From positions 412,946 through 476,945 of the forward strand of contig CAUYUJ010017893.1 in NCBI GenBank assembly GCA_963575745.1: DNA of 64,000 nucleotides. The letters run 5' to 3'. The notes below the pieces were generated by a model, which saw nothing but the letters and a program-made list of their open reading frames with translations, did no database searches and was not told the DNA's origin. Source of the stretch: Prorocentrum cordatum (lineage: Eukaryota > Sar > Dinophyceae > Prorocentrales > Prorocentraceae). Position numbers and translations under genes: made by a program. Positions 31,605 to 41,892 of this stretch are shown in pieces. Within the stretch, counting starts at the first letter, position 1; each line of letters opens with the position of its first letter.

Positions 31605-31720
31605 GTCGGGCATGTCCTCCTACAGGCGGCTTTCGAAGGGAACACCAAAACATAGTCAACAAGCACTCCAAAATAAGCCCAAGAAGAGCACGAACAAAAA
31701 GCCGTCCCCAGGGATGATAG
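31605..31720 (+). mobile_element. Family A element, left half
   Basis: GTCGGGCATGTCCTCCTACA, then GGCGGC, with internal GCCGTCCCCAGGGATGATAG. No right terminus. Confidence 0.6.
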
Positions 31721-31789
31721 TGCTGCGCTGGGCGCCCCGCGCGGTTCTGCATCCAGGCAGACGGAAGGTCTGGAGCTGGCCCCTCCCTC

Positions 31790-32012
31790 CAACCCTCCCC
31801 CTCTCCTCCTCCGCCGCCTCCTCGTCCACCGGGCCCGTGCACGAAGCTTCTGGTCGCCCAACTGGGCGGAGGGGCGGGGAGGAAGGAGGTCGGGGCCGCT
31901 GCGGGGGAGGCTGGGCCTTGAAATCCAGCTGGTCGCTGTCTGGGTCGTCGTCGGCGCCGCGCTTGAGCAGTGACGCCTTCCCTCGCCCGCTCCGATCGCT
32001 GCTTCGAATCAC
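31790..32012 (-). CDS. hypothetical coding segment
   Basis: Minus-strand frame reading KASLLKRGADDDPDSDQLDF, then KAQPPPQRPRPPSS and GPVDEEAAEEERGRV: acidic, Pro-rich and plausibly coding. No clear start or domain. Confidence 0.3.
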
Positions 32013-32132
32013 GGCACCGATCGCGCGCGCTCGTCCTCCTCTTCCTCCTCCTCCTCCTCCTCCTCCTCCTCCTCCTCCTCTTGCCTGCCGTCGTTCTTGC
32101 GCCTGGACGCATCATCAAGAACGACCTAATGC

Positions 32133-32350
32133 CGTGGCAGCACTGCGAGGCTCCACCGTGCTCGTCCCTTCCCAATCATGTACTTCTGCGACACCGAGTG
32201 AGGGTACTACTCACAGTCCACCATGGGACACGAACGGGATTGGCGAAATGAGATGCTTGAGTTAGAGTGGCGGATCATGAAAGAAATCGCTCCCACCTCA
32301 CATCAAGCGCGCGATCGCAAGCGCAGTACGTTAGGAACATGGACAGGCGA
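32133..32350 (+). pseudogene. coding-like segment with in-frame TGA
   Basis: Frame reads RARPFPIMYFCDTE, a TGA at 32199-32201, then GYYSQSTMGHERDWRNEMLE and LEWRIMKEIAPTSHQA. It then appears to change frame (AQYVRNMDRRHQGEEMRKAR, about 32320-32385). Composition supports decayed coding. No family recognised. Confidence 0.33.
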
Positions 32351-32761
32351 CACCAGGGCGAGGAGATGCGAAAGGCAAGGGGGGTCTCCCTGGTGGGGTG
32401 GCCACCCCTCTCGCTCGAGACATCCCCAGCCTCCAGCTCGGGGAGGCATCGTGGACCTCCTCGCCAGTGGTGCTGATGTCGCTTCTCCTCCCTCCGACAC
32501 GTGCCGGCAAACAAAAACGCCATGCGCTTCCGCAGAGAATAACCGCTACGCCTTCGCCGACCCCGCTCCGGAAGCCTACACCCCAACCACGGCAGCCACT
32601 TCCCACACTCCTCGGCGGGGACAGCTGCTAACTGACCTCAGAGGGTCTTGAAAAAACGCCAAGGTTGGCAACATCACATATTCTGCGCGGGCTTATTGAC
32701 GGATTAGATGTCCCAACTATACTTGGAAAACAATGTTTCCTCCGCGGCGGCTACCGCTGAT

Positions 32762-32907
32762 GATGGGGTTGGATGGGGATCCCTGGTGTTGATGTTGATG
32801 TTGGTGTTGATGATGGTGATGGTGATGGTGATGGTGATGGTGATGGTGGTGGTGAGGATGGTGATGATGCTGCTGATGATGATGGTTGCGGTGATGATGA
32901 TGCTGCT

Positions 32908-32938
<31 letters not shown>

Positions 32939-32952
32939 ATGATGCTGAGGAA

Positions 32953-33014
<62 letters not shown>

Positions 33015-33190
33015 CGATGACGATGACGATGACACTGATGGTGACGATGATGAAGCTGATGATGATGATGCTGATGACAATGATGATGCTGATGGTGATG
33101 ATGAGGATGCTGATGATGTTGATGCTGATGTTGTTGTTGATGATGATGTTGATGATGATGATGAGGAGGAGGAGGAGGAGAAGAACAATG
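32762..33190. repeat. GAT block running into GGA
   Basis: (GAT)n/(GGT) trinucleotide array ending in (GGA)n. Its reversed counterpart (CCT then CAT) is at 37950-38485. Confidence 0.95.
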
Positions 33191-33299
33191 AGGGGAAGGA
33201 CGAGGAGGGGAAGGACGAGTGTGGTTGCCGGCCCAAAACTTCGGGGGAAAGGAGCCCTGGTAGCATTCCAGACCCTTCCGGGTTACGTCCGACGGCAGA

Positions 33300-33518
33300 G
33301 CCGTTGGGCGTCAATTGCGTAATGGGTGGAGATCGCCGGGGGGGGAAGAAAGGTGCACTTTTCGGGCACTCGAGGCCCCCTGTAGGGCCCCTGTTCTGCA
33401 GCCGCTTTCTTTGCCCCATGCTTTTTACCGTTCCCAACGCCATGTGTGCCCGGTTGACTTCCGGCGCCATTTTTGCGACAAGCTTCCTTTCCCCTGGTGG
33501 GGGCCTGGTCCAAACCAC
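33300..33518 (-). CDS. hypothetical coding segment
   Basis: Minus-strand frame reading GERKLVAKMAPEVNRAHMAL, then GTVKSMGQRKRLQNRGPTGG. Downstream it runs into the GAT/GGA block, so the 3' end is not defined. Competing plus-strand frames exist. Confidence 0.28.
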
Positions 33519-33659
33519 ATGTTTTCACTGGTCCGTGGCCGTCTTTGAACCCGTTCCGAACGTCTTCGGATCCCCAGCCTGCCCAGGCCATTTCGGTGAA
33601 CAAATTATTGTACCGTTGCGGTGAAACAGTTTTGGGAGTTCTTCCAGGTCAAGCAATTG

Positions 33660-33800
33660 TTGGACAAGGGCACGGTGGAGGCCAGTGCATTTGGTGTGGG
33701 AGCGTCACGCCTTCCGCAGCAAAACCATCGAGGCCACGAAGCCCAGGGCACCCTGGAGGCCAGCAGGGTGCTTCTTGGCATGGGCCTCCACTGCAAAAAA
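33660..33800 (+). mobile_element. Family J repeat, copy 3 (right part)
   Basis: TTTGGTGTGGGAGCGTCACG, then CAGCAAAACCATCGA and CCCAGGGCACCCTGGAGGC. Confidence 0.6.
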
Positions 33801-33856
33801 CAGTCCACGCCGTGTCCAGAGGCCGACGAACTGCCTCCCTTGGCACGCCAGGGCGG

Positions 33857-34012
33857 CGCGCCTGTCCCCCTACAGGGGGCTTTTTTGGGCGAAAAATGAA
33901 AAAATGCGAACAAAATATTCCCCGAAGGCTCAAACAGAGTCAAAAACACAGTCCCCCGACTATTCTTCGACTAGTTTTGAGCGTCCCTCCTGTAGAGGGA
34001 CAGGCCCGACTT
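33857..34012. mobile_element. Family A TIR element, copy 3
   Basis: Left GCCTGTCCCCCTACAGGGGG; right CTCCTGTAGAGGGACAGGCC, then CGAC. Interior GGGCGAAAAATGAAAAAATG and GACTATTCTTCGACTAG. Confidence 0.8.
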
Positions 34013-34304
34013 CAGCCTACGCCTCGGCGGCGCGCGCAGGGGGGAAGGCCGAGGGGGCGGGCCTCTCCGGAATGCTCAGACGGCCTCTAGCCGCCTGCAA
34101 AGACCCGGAAAAGCCTCTTCTGCGGGCGCCCGGGGGGGCGGCCTCGGAGGGTCGGAGCAGCGAGCAGGCGACCCGCTCCCAACACTTTGCACCCCGGCGA
34201 GCGACGCCCCGTTCGGCACACGGCACCCGGGGAAGGAACCGAACAGGGACAGGGCTGCTCGGTAAACGCCCAAGGCCGTCTAAAGCAACGCCCAGTATTC
34301 GGGG

Positions 34305-34485
34305 GCGCGCAAACATGGATCAGCGATCCATGGATTTGGCGCGCGGTCGCCTAATCCATGGATCGGGGGAGGTGCCCTCCCCGAAATGCGGCCGGTGCCG
34401 CCTCGCTCAGCGGCGGCAATCCGCGATTCCCCATGGAAACAGGACCCGTCGCTTATCCACGCCACCTGAATCCATGTTTGATCGG
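34305..34485. mobile_element. Family D TIR element, copy 2
   Basis: Left GCGCGCAAACATGGAT; right AATCCATGTTTGATCGG. Colinear with copy 1. Confidence 0.75.
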
Positions 34486-35129
34486 GGTCGGGGTGGCTCC
34501 TTCCCCCTTGGCAGCAAGGCTTCCGACACGCCCCACCGCCTTCCGAGAAGGCCCGCCGCACCCACCCATCCCACACGCACTTCTCCCCGCGGCGCGCCGC
34601 CGAACCGAATGCATGCCAAGCCCGGGCCCCGGGAGGGGCCTGGCCGGGGGCAGCGGACGAGAGGACGGCCCAGGCCCGGGACGGAGCAGCACCCTCTGAG
34701 AGTCTTAGCTGCCCCGATACGCAGCACACAACACGTAGCGTATTGATGCGGAGCTCAACACGTAGACTGAACCCGTACGTTTTGAACACGGGCGTTTTGA
34801 ACACGGCACGTGTTGCGTCTCAAAACGTGCGCATCAGAGCAGCATCCTCTGAGCATATGACCCCCCCCCGACGGCCAAACTGAAGAGCACACTCGAGGAG
34901 GATGCCCTCCCCCAGGAACACACAGGAACATCCGACCAGCACGTAGGGCACACTACAGGGCACCCTCCCCGAAGCGACCTCGATCTTATACTTCGATCCG
35001 GAAGCGCCGACGTCGCTGCCGCGGCCTCCCCTGCCCCCCCGCGCATGGGGGGGGCGGACGGCGAGAGAGCAGGAGCAGCCTTCGTCATCGCTCTCCTCAG
35101 CGAGTCCGCGCACCGCGCTGTGCGGCGCC

Positions 35130-35201
35130 CAGCGGGGGTGCGTGCGTGCGTGCATGCGTGTATGCGTGTGCATGTTTGTGTGCTTGTGTGTGTGTGTGTG
35201 T

Positions 35202-35277
<76 letters not shown>

Positions 35278-35371
35278 GTGCGTGTGCGTGTGCGTGTGCG
35301 TGTGCGTGTGCGTGTGCGTGGGCGGGCGGGCGGGCGGGCGGGCGAGCGAGCGAGCGTGCGTGCGTGCGTAC

Positions 35372-35412
<41 letters not shown>

Positions 35413-35435
35413 TGTGCTCGTGTGTGTATGTGTGT

Positions 35436-35480
<45 letters not shown>

Positions 35481-35515
35481 CGTGTGTGTGTGTGTGTTCG
35501 TGTGTGTGTGTTGTG
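35130..35515. repeat. TG, TTCGTG and GCGG microsatellites
   Basis: (GTGC)n, (TTCGTG)n at 35208-35275, (GTGTGC)n, (GGGC)n and long (TG)n. Confidence 0.95.
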
Positions 35516-35684
35516 TGGATGCCACCTCGCTGCCACCCACGCCTGGATGTGCTGTAGGACGGCAGGTGCTGCGGAATCCAAAACGGTTATGGAGGTCCCG
35601 GCCGCGACCCCGCGGGTTAGTACATCTGCTTATGCCACATCCCCGCTGCGCGCGAGGCCACCTCCGCCAAAGGTGGTTGTGTGT

Positions 35685-35863
35685 GTGTGTGTCAGTCAGT
35701 CAGTCAATCGGTCGGTCGGTCGGTCGGTCAGTCAGTCAGTCAGTCAGTCAGTCTGTGTGGTTGTGTGTCTGTCTACCTGTCTGTCTGTCTGTCTGTCTCT
35801 GTCTGTCTGTCTGTCTGTCTCTGTCTGTCTGTCTGTCTGCCTGTCTCTGTCTGTCTGTCTGTC

Positions 35864-35896
<33 letters not shown>

Positions 35897-35940
35897 GTCT
35901 GTCTCTGTCTGTCTCTGTCTGTCTCTGTCTGTCTGTGTGG
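35685..35940. repeat. GTCA/GTCG then CTGT tetranucleotide array
   Basis: (GTCA)n and (GTCG)n to about 35750, then (CTGT)n with regular CTCTGT interruptions. Confidence 0.95.
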
Positions 35941-36057
35941 CTGCCGTTGCCGCGCCCCTCTTCGCTTCACTTGTTGGTTGTCACCGCCGCAGTGTTTCGT
36001 CTCTCCCTTCCTCCCCTTCTTCACCATTCCCCCTGTTCCTGGCCTGTCCCCTCACGG

Positions 36058-36222
36058 CGGGAGGAGGAGGAGGAGGAGGAGGAGGAGGAGGAGGAGGAGG
36101 AGGAGAAGGGAAGAGGGGGGGAGGAGGCGGAGGGGGAGGGGGAGGAGGAGGATGATGTGGAAGAGGAGGAGGAGGAGGAGGAGGAGGAGGAGGAGGAGGA
36201 GGAGGAGGAGGAGGAGGAGGAC
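36058..36222. repeat. GGA block
   Basis: (GGA)n. Confidence 0.95.
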
Positions 36223-36984
36223 CACTTTCCGCGCCGCGGCGCTGCGCGCGTGGCCGCGACGCCAAAAAACATCGGCCAGGAGGCCACTGCCGGGAGGCCT
36301 CCCGAGAACCGGTGGTCCGGCCCCCCCCCCCTCCGGGCGGCGTGGCCGGGGCCCCACGGGCCGATGCACCCCCCCCGGGATGGGGATGCAGGCCGTTCCC
36401 TTCGGGCCTCGAGGGGTGCATCCCCACCTGGGGCAGTGATTCTGCGGGGGTCTCGGCAGGGGATGGGGACGGGGACGGGGACGGGTATCGGAGAAACGAC
36501 GTAATGATCTTCGTCGGAAGGACTGGGGAGGATTGAGCCCCATTGGGGGACTGCTGCGCCAACTTGGGCCGCGGCTTCAAACAGGACTTCGCCAGACTCC
36601 ACGAGATCAGGCCGGATTAAGCCGGATGAAGCCGGATTTCGGACCAGGGCAGAATCAGAATTTGACCGCCCAGCACTTGCATCCGAGCATCTGTGCGCGC
36701 GCGTGTGAGCGCGCGTCGTCCACCAGCGGAGCTCGGCCAACATGTGTGTTGCAGCTTCGGGGGACCTTGTCTGTCCCCTCTCCGCCCAATCCGCGTCGAA
36801 TCGGTGCCGAATGCATGTCGGACTCGTCGGAACCGCGTCGAACCCGCGTCGAGTCCGCGTCGACTCCCCGCCAAATCTGGGTCGAAACCGTATCGGGCCG
36901 GTGTCAGGCATAAGAGAAGACACCGATTTGGGGGACAGGCGAGGTCACCCGAAGATGCAGCGTAAATTTGTGTTGCTCCCATCG
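36223..36984. other. unassigned region with GCGTCGA words
   Basis: Iterated CGCGTCGAAC / CGCGTCGAGTC words at 36790-36880. GTCGTCCACCAGCGGAGCTC is echoed at 37207 as GTCGTCCACCGGCGGTGCTC. No gene seen. Confidence 0.5.
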
Positions 36985-37170
36985 TGACTAAGGACAGCAT
37001 CCCAGAACAAATCTCGAGCACCCGGAAAAGTGTCGAAAACATGTCGACAGAATGTCGAGACAGTGTCGGGCGAATGTCTCCGAGGGCCCAGCACGTGAAA
37101 ACCCTCGGGATGTCCGGTGTTTTTCCGGTGCTCGAAATTATTTCTGGTGGTCAAGGCTAAAGTAGGTTGG
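36985..37170. mobile_element. Family K TIR-like element, copy 1
   Basis: Left CTAAGGACAGCATCCCAGAA and TCTCGAGCACCCGG; right CCGGTGCTCGAAATTATTTC, then TGGTGGTCAAGGCTAAAG, an imperfect inverted complement. The interior holds ATGTCGACAGAATGTCGAGA words. Confidence 0.65.
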
Positions 37171-37272
37171 AAATCACAAACGTAAGTGTGTGTGTGTGTG
37201 TGTGTGTCGTCCACCGGCGGTGCTCGGCCAGCACCTCTGCATCTGCACGGCAGGTTCGCGCGCATTCTAGCG

Positions 37273-37596
37273 TCATCCCGCATGCGGCTGCCACCACCCA
37301 GTCCACACAGCTGCTACGCCAGGTGTAAAACCGCCTAAGCGTGACTCGGCTTCGCGCTTCGCGACGGTGCCGTCATCTCGCCACTGGAAGATAAGGAAAC
37401 GAGTCGGGCCCCCAGGGTCATTCGCCGTTCTCGCTTCACTCGGGCACGACAGCGATCCCCAGGGTCCGAATGGGCAGCAATGGCGCACATCACCATGTCT
37501 TGGTGTCTCGGCGATGTCCAGAGTCCAGAGGTCGGCCCCACGCCCCACCACCATCAGCGGGATGGCGTGCATTCTTCTGTCGCTGCTGCAGGTCAC
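37273..37596 (-). CDS. hypothetical protein, exon-like, intact frame
   Basis: About 107 codons, uninterrupted, following an acceptor-like GACCTGCAG at about 37590. It reads MHAIPLMVVGRGADLWTLDI, then AETPRHGDVRHCC, TRFLIFQWRDDGTVAKREAE and AAVWTGWWQPHAG before the stop. Mixed hydrophobic and charged composition makes this one of the better coding candidates. I recognise no family. It lies downstream, on the same strand, of a PARP-like fragment, but a shared gene is only a guess. Confidence 0.42.
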   Translation of the reverse strand: MTCSSDRRMHAIPLMVVGRGADLWTLDIAETPRHGDVRHCCPFGPWGSLSCPSEARTANDPGGPTRFLIFQWRDDGTVAKREAESRLGGFTPGVAAVWTGWWQPHAG

Positions 37597-37834
37597 ACCG
37601 CGTTAGGTGCTACCCTGACCTCCCAGGATGGTTAACCACTACAACGTGTTTCAAACACAAAACGCACCAACACCTTTGGGCTCAGACAGACGTGGAGGTT
37701 GTAAGCAGTCCTGACAGGTCTGTAGGTCTGGAGGGCTATGCTTTTGGCGATCTGAGAGGCCAGGGTCGAGCGGGCCGAGGACCAGCAGATTCTGCACCTG
37801 TGCGAAGGGCGGGCAATCGCGACAGCGTAACTGG

Positions 37835-37927
37835 CTACTTCTTCCAGATCGCCAGGTTCTCGTTCCGCTTGACCTTGACGACGTCGAAGCCATCGGGCAC
37901 CTTCGCCTTTCCCCTGGCGCAAGCGTC
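37835..37927 (-). pseudogene. PARP-like N-terminal catalytic fragment ending in TAG
   Basis: About 30 codons read AKVPDGFDVVKVKRNENLAI, then WKK and a TAG (37835-37837). The pattern V-x-x-V-x-R-x-x-N-x-x-L-W-x-x-Y is typical of the start of PARP-family catalytic domains. Here the expected Tyr position is a stop (TAG where TAC/TAT is expected). Upstream on the same strand lies a poly-Glu run from the CCT block. Probably a relic or mis-spliced exon edge. Confidence 0.4.
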
Positions 37928-37949
37928 GACCCGCGCTCTCGCGCAGAGC

Positions 37950-38348
37950 CGCGCCGCCTCCTCCTCCTCCTCCTCCTCCTTTTCCTCCTTTTCCTCCTCC
38001 TCCTCCGTCTTCTCCTCCTCCTCCTCCTCCTCCTCGTCCTCCCTCTCGTCCTCCTCCTCCCCCTCCTCCTCCTCCTCCTCCTCCTCCTCCTCCTCTCCTC
38101 CTCCTCCCTCCTCCTCCTCCTCTCCTCCTCCCCCTCCCCCTCCTCCTCGCCCCCTCCTCCTCCCCATCAATATCATCATCAACATCACCATCACCACCAT
38201 CACCATCACAATCATCATCACCACCATCATCAGCAGCATCATCATTCACACCATCATCCATATCACCATATCACCATCACCACCATCACACCATCACCAT
38301 CAACATCATCAACATCACCAACACCAACACCAACATCAACATGTACAG

Positions 38349-38408
<60 letters not shown>

Positions 38409-38422
38409 TCCCATCGTCGTCG

Positions 38423-38476
<54 letters not shown>

Positions 38477-38485
38477 GCATCGCGT
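37950..38485. repeat. CCT block running into CAT block
   Basis: (CCT)n to 38165, then (CAT)n/(CAC) to 38485. Reverse-sense counterpart of 32762-33190. Confidence 0.95.
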
Positions 38486-38795
38486 CATACTCTCCGACGC
38501 CTCCTCCCCACCTCATTCCTCCTCTCTCCCTTCTCTGTCCGTGGCACATGGGGGCTCGAACCATATTGGCTCGACCGCCAGGTCGAGCCAGCTCCCTCCG
38601 CGTCAGAGCGGCCCCCGCGCCGCCCAGGCAGGGAGCCCGCACGTCTATGCAATAAAGTACGCGGGCCTTCGAAACAATCGAATCACATGTATACACCACA
38701 TAGACCGCCCTTCGGGCGACAAGAGAATCGGTGGGATGGGGATAACCGTTGATCCGAATTGCATGCGTCATTCACCTCTCCCAGACCCCCGACGT

Positions 38796-38910
38796 CATGA
38801 TTCATTCATGACGAGACCCGCAGAAGTCTGGACCCATTCCCCAAGACGGGCCACCAGAAGCCAAAAATAGCGAAACACCTCCCGTCGTGCTTTTCTTCGC
38901 GGCTCGAGAG
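38796..38910 (+). mobile_element. Family G repeat, copy 4
   Basis: GTCATGATTCATTCATGACG, then AGACCCGCAGAAGTCTGGAC. Confidence 0.6.
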
Positions 38911-39043
38911 GGTCTGGGCTCGGGGCATCGAAACCGATCGATCTAAACACCTGGTCTTCACATTCCCGAAACGGCGCTTGCACTTAAATCTGCTTACGTA
39001 GAAAGGCCTGGGCGGGATGTTGCGTTTTTCTTGTTACGTTACG

Positions 39044-39197
39044 GTTAGGTCGGGCGCGTCCCCCTACAGGCGGATTTTTTAGGAAAATCAATAATCAAAA
39101 CGTACTCACAAATAGCCTGAAAATGGTCAAAAAACATTCCCCAGAGGATTTTGTATTTTTGAATACTCCTCCGGGGGAGGGACAGGCCCGACTTAAC
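39044..39197. mobile_element. Family A TIR element, copy 4 (type copy)
   Basis: 154 bp. Left end GTTAGGTCGGGCGCGTCCCC; right end GAGGGACAGGCCCGACTTAA, then C, its inverted complement with few mismatches. It is flanked on both sides by GTTACG (39038-39043 and 39198-39203), a perfect 6-bp direct duplication of the kind left by DNA transposition. No coding capacity. Confidence 0.85.
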
Positions 39198-39714
39198 GTT
39201 ACGGGCCCCTGCCGCCTCGTGGGCGCTCCACGCCTGGGGAGGCTCCCAGGCTCCCGCCACGCTGCGGGCCCGTGCCGCCCGGGGGGCGCCTCGTGGGCGC
39301 CCCGCGCTGAGAGGGTACGGTGGAATCCGCTGCACGCTTCGCCACAAGGCCAACCCAAGACAGCAACGGTGCCCCCTAAATTAGATGTTCTTGTTCACGC
39401 GCGGTGTGCTTCGCCATGGCCCTCCCGGTTGGCCTGGTACCCTCGTGGCCCCTTCCCCTCTCTGCCCGCTGCCTTCCTGGCCCCCGAACTTGCGGTTTGC
39501 AAAATGCCCGCGCAGCCCCTCTGACGGCCCCTTTGGGCCTCACCTTTGCGACGCGAAGCCGCTACGACACGGCGCCACCACGACACTCCACAGCGCTGCA
39601 CCGACACGGGACCCTGGCAACCCACCCTTCGGATGCCTGGAAACATGCCCAGAAGGGACCCCCTGCGCGCCCAAATTGGTATTCGCCGAACGTGGTGGTG
39701 ACAACACCGGAAAG

Positions 39715-39905
39715 TGAGTGTCGGGTGATTTGGTGTCACCACCCGGTTTGGGGACTCGCGTGCTTTCTCGAGGATGTTCACGATGGTGGGTCCAGGAGTC
39801 ACAAAGCCTAGCGGTGACCCTGTGTCCCAAAACCCGGCGGTGACTTTTGGGGATTCCAGGTCAACACCTGGTATCTCACCACCTGGTTTGGGGTCTCCAA
39901 ACCGA
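39715..39905. mobile_element. Family H repeat, copy 3
   Basis: GGTGTCACCACCCGGTTTGG, then GGCGGTGACTTTTGGGGATT and TCACCACCTGGTTTGGGG. Diverged relative to 17878 and 52018. Confidence 0.5.
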
Positions 39906-40258
39906 CCAAAACGGAGCCCGCACGGTGCCCGGAATGGATGCCTGAATTGGCCGGCCGCGTGCCCAAACATGCGCCCCGAGAGAAACCGAGCTGTGCCCAA
40001 GAAGAATAGCTCGGTGCCCAGAAATGTGCCCCACGGCGCGGAACATCTTCGCATCCGTACCATTCTTGGGCACAGCGCAACTTCAAAAGCATTTTTGGGT
40101 ACAACTTTGGGCGCCACTTTGGGCACGGCGCACAATCTTTTGGCCACCGAGGAACCCGCGTCATTGGGCACAGGACCTCCTGAGATGGACCGACGGTGGC
40201 CGCGTCGGGAAGCTGTGGCCCATGCTGGCTGAAACTTCCGCCTCGCGGAAGTCTGGTG

Positions 40259-40415
40259 CTCTGGTGGCACTCTTGGGGCCTCCCTGGCCACCTTGGGATG
40301 TATTGGAGGATTCTTGGACCGTCCTTCAGGCATCTTGAAGCTATCTTGGACCGTCTGGCCACCCTCTTGGAGCCCTTTTCGAGCCGTCCTGGACGCCCTC
40401 CGGCCCCCCCCCAAA
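40259..40415 (-). repeat. CCCAAGAGGCC array (minus orientation)
   Basis: Plus strand CTCTTGGGGCCTCC / ACCTTGGGATG / CTCTTGGAGCCC words. Confidence 0.65.
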
Positions 40416-40456
40416 GTCATTCGAAGGGGTCATAACTACTGTTCCAGAAATCCTTT

Positions 40457-40672
40457 TTGCCGCTCGGTCTGTCTTTCGTGGTTCTGTCGCCGCTTGGGAC
40501 AATATTGGATGTGCTTTCGTCCTGGCTCGAGGATCTACTGACCCGGGTCAACGCAGACCACCTGGGACAGCCAGGCCTTGCAGGATCCTGCACCCAAGCC
40601 CGGGTCAGTGCACCCCTGGCCCTGCAGGATCCTGCAAGATCCGGTGCTCTGGCAGACGCCCGTCTGCATTGA
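40457..40672 (+). CDS. hypothetical short coding segment
   Basis: 71 codons including LDVLSSWLEDLLTRVNADHL, a plausible amphipathic helix. The distal part contains direct repeats (GCAGGATCCTGCA at about 40578 and 40626) and may be non-coding. Confidence 0.2.
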   Translation: MPLGLSFVVLSPLGTILDVLSSWLEDLLTRVNADHLGQPGLAGSCTQARVSAPLALQDPARSGALADARLH

Positions 40673-41137
40673 TCCCCGTCTCAAGGCTCCCGACTGGCCG
40701 GTTTTGTAAATTCTCCGGCCCTACCGGGCCGTATTGGATACCTCTTTACGTGGCCCATCTGTGCTCCCACCATGCCTCCCGAAGTCTGTCCACGGTCATC
40801 CCACCTGGGAACGTTCGGGAAAAATGGGCCGCTCGTGTGTCCATTTACGGGCGTTCGACCCGTCATCGCGAATGTCGTCGAAATTTTCGTCGTCGTCGTC
40901 GCCGTCATCGTCCATGTCTTCGCGGTCGCTCGCCGTCACATCACCCTCCACGCACCTCATTTGCAGTCCTCCCCAGCCGCTTCCGGCCGCTGCACATCCT
41001 CCTGCCACTCCTCCTCCTCGACCAACCCCCTCCTCCAGATGTTCCTGCACCTCCTCGTTCTCCTCCTCCGCCTCGTCCTCCCCTCCTCCTCCTCCTCCTC
41101 CTCCGGATCTTGCCCCTTCCACTCCTGCGTCCTCAAG

Positions 41138-41411
41138 TCAATTCCAGGCCTGTTTTCCACCACCACCACCATAAGTTGGAGGGAGCAAGGAGGTGGAGGC
41201 GGAGGAGGAGGAGGAGAAGGAGGAGGAGGAGGAGGACCGAGAGGAGGAGGAGGAGGAAGAGAAGGAGGAGGAGGAGGAGGAGGAGGAGGAGGAGGAGGAG
41301 GAGGACCGAGAGGAGGAGGAGGAGGAGGAGGAGGAGGAGGAGGAGGAAGACCCCTCCCCCTCTAACTTATGGTGCTTGTGATGTAAAACACGCACACCGG
41401 CCCAATTCTGG
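41138..41411. mobile_element. Family N TIR element enclosing a GGA tract, copy 2
   Basis: Left CCACCACCACCATAAGTTGG; right CTCTAACTTATGGTGCTTGT, inverted complement with mismatches. The interior is (GGA)n for about 160 bp, in the opposite sense to the CCT interior of copy 1. Confidence 0.7.
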
Positions 41412-41517
41412 GCCTCCCCCGTCCTCCCAGCACTTCGTCCACCTCGGCCAACGCCGCCTCTCCACTTTGGGCTCTCCTCCGTGCCCTCCCCGGCTCCCCG
41501 GCAGAATCGACAAGGCC

Positions 41518-41890
41518 CAAAACGAGTGGGGCGGCGGTGCCTACAACCCCGGGCGCGCTCAATCCTGTAATGATGTTGTTTTCTCTCTCTCTCTCTCTCT
41601 CTACCTCTTTTTTGTGTTATCTGTCTTTATTTATTTCTCTCATTTTTTTTGTTTTTTTTTTTTTCTCTCTCTCTCTCTCTCTCTCTTGGACACCTCTTTC
41701 CGTTGCCCTCTTCTCCTCCTACCATGCCTCCCAATGTCTGCTCGCGGTCATCACACCTTGCCAATTCTGCATCAACTCGGCCACATTCGATAAAAAGTGG
41801 GGCGGCGGTGCCTACTCCCGTGGTGGCATTGACATAAATACTGTGCTTTATGATTTATTTGTTTTGTTTGTTCTCTCTCTCTCTCTCTTC
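41518..41890 (+). repeat. two ~270-bp diverged direct repeats with CT tracts
   Basis: AGTGGGGCGGCGGTGCCTAC at about 41525 and 41795 starts each copy; each continues to a (CT)n tract. CTACCATGCCTCCCAATGTC at 41718 resembles 40767-40785. Confidence 0.6.
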
Positions 41891-41892
41891 CT

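Noticed and set aside
35146-36504. 452-codon plus frame through TG, CTGT and GGA repeats
   Set aside because: Concatenation of four different microsatellites without plausible protein composition.
38562-38580. CATATTGGCTCGA, partly like the spliced leader
   Set aside because: Too many differences from the leader and no adjacent gene; only the 48752-48770 match is convincing.
39044-39197. Family A as a riboswitch or terminator-like hairpin
   Set aside because: Dispersed copies with shared ends and a flanking duplication point to a mobile element rather than a regulatory RNA.
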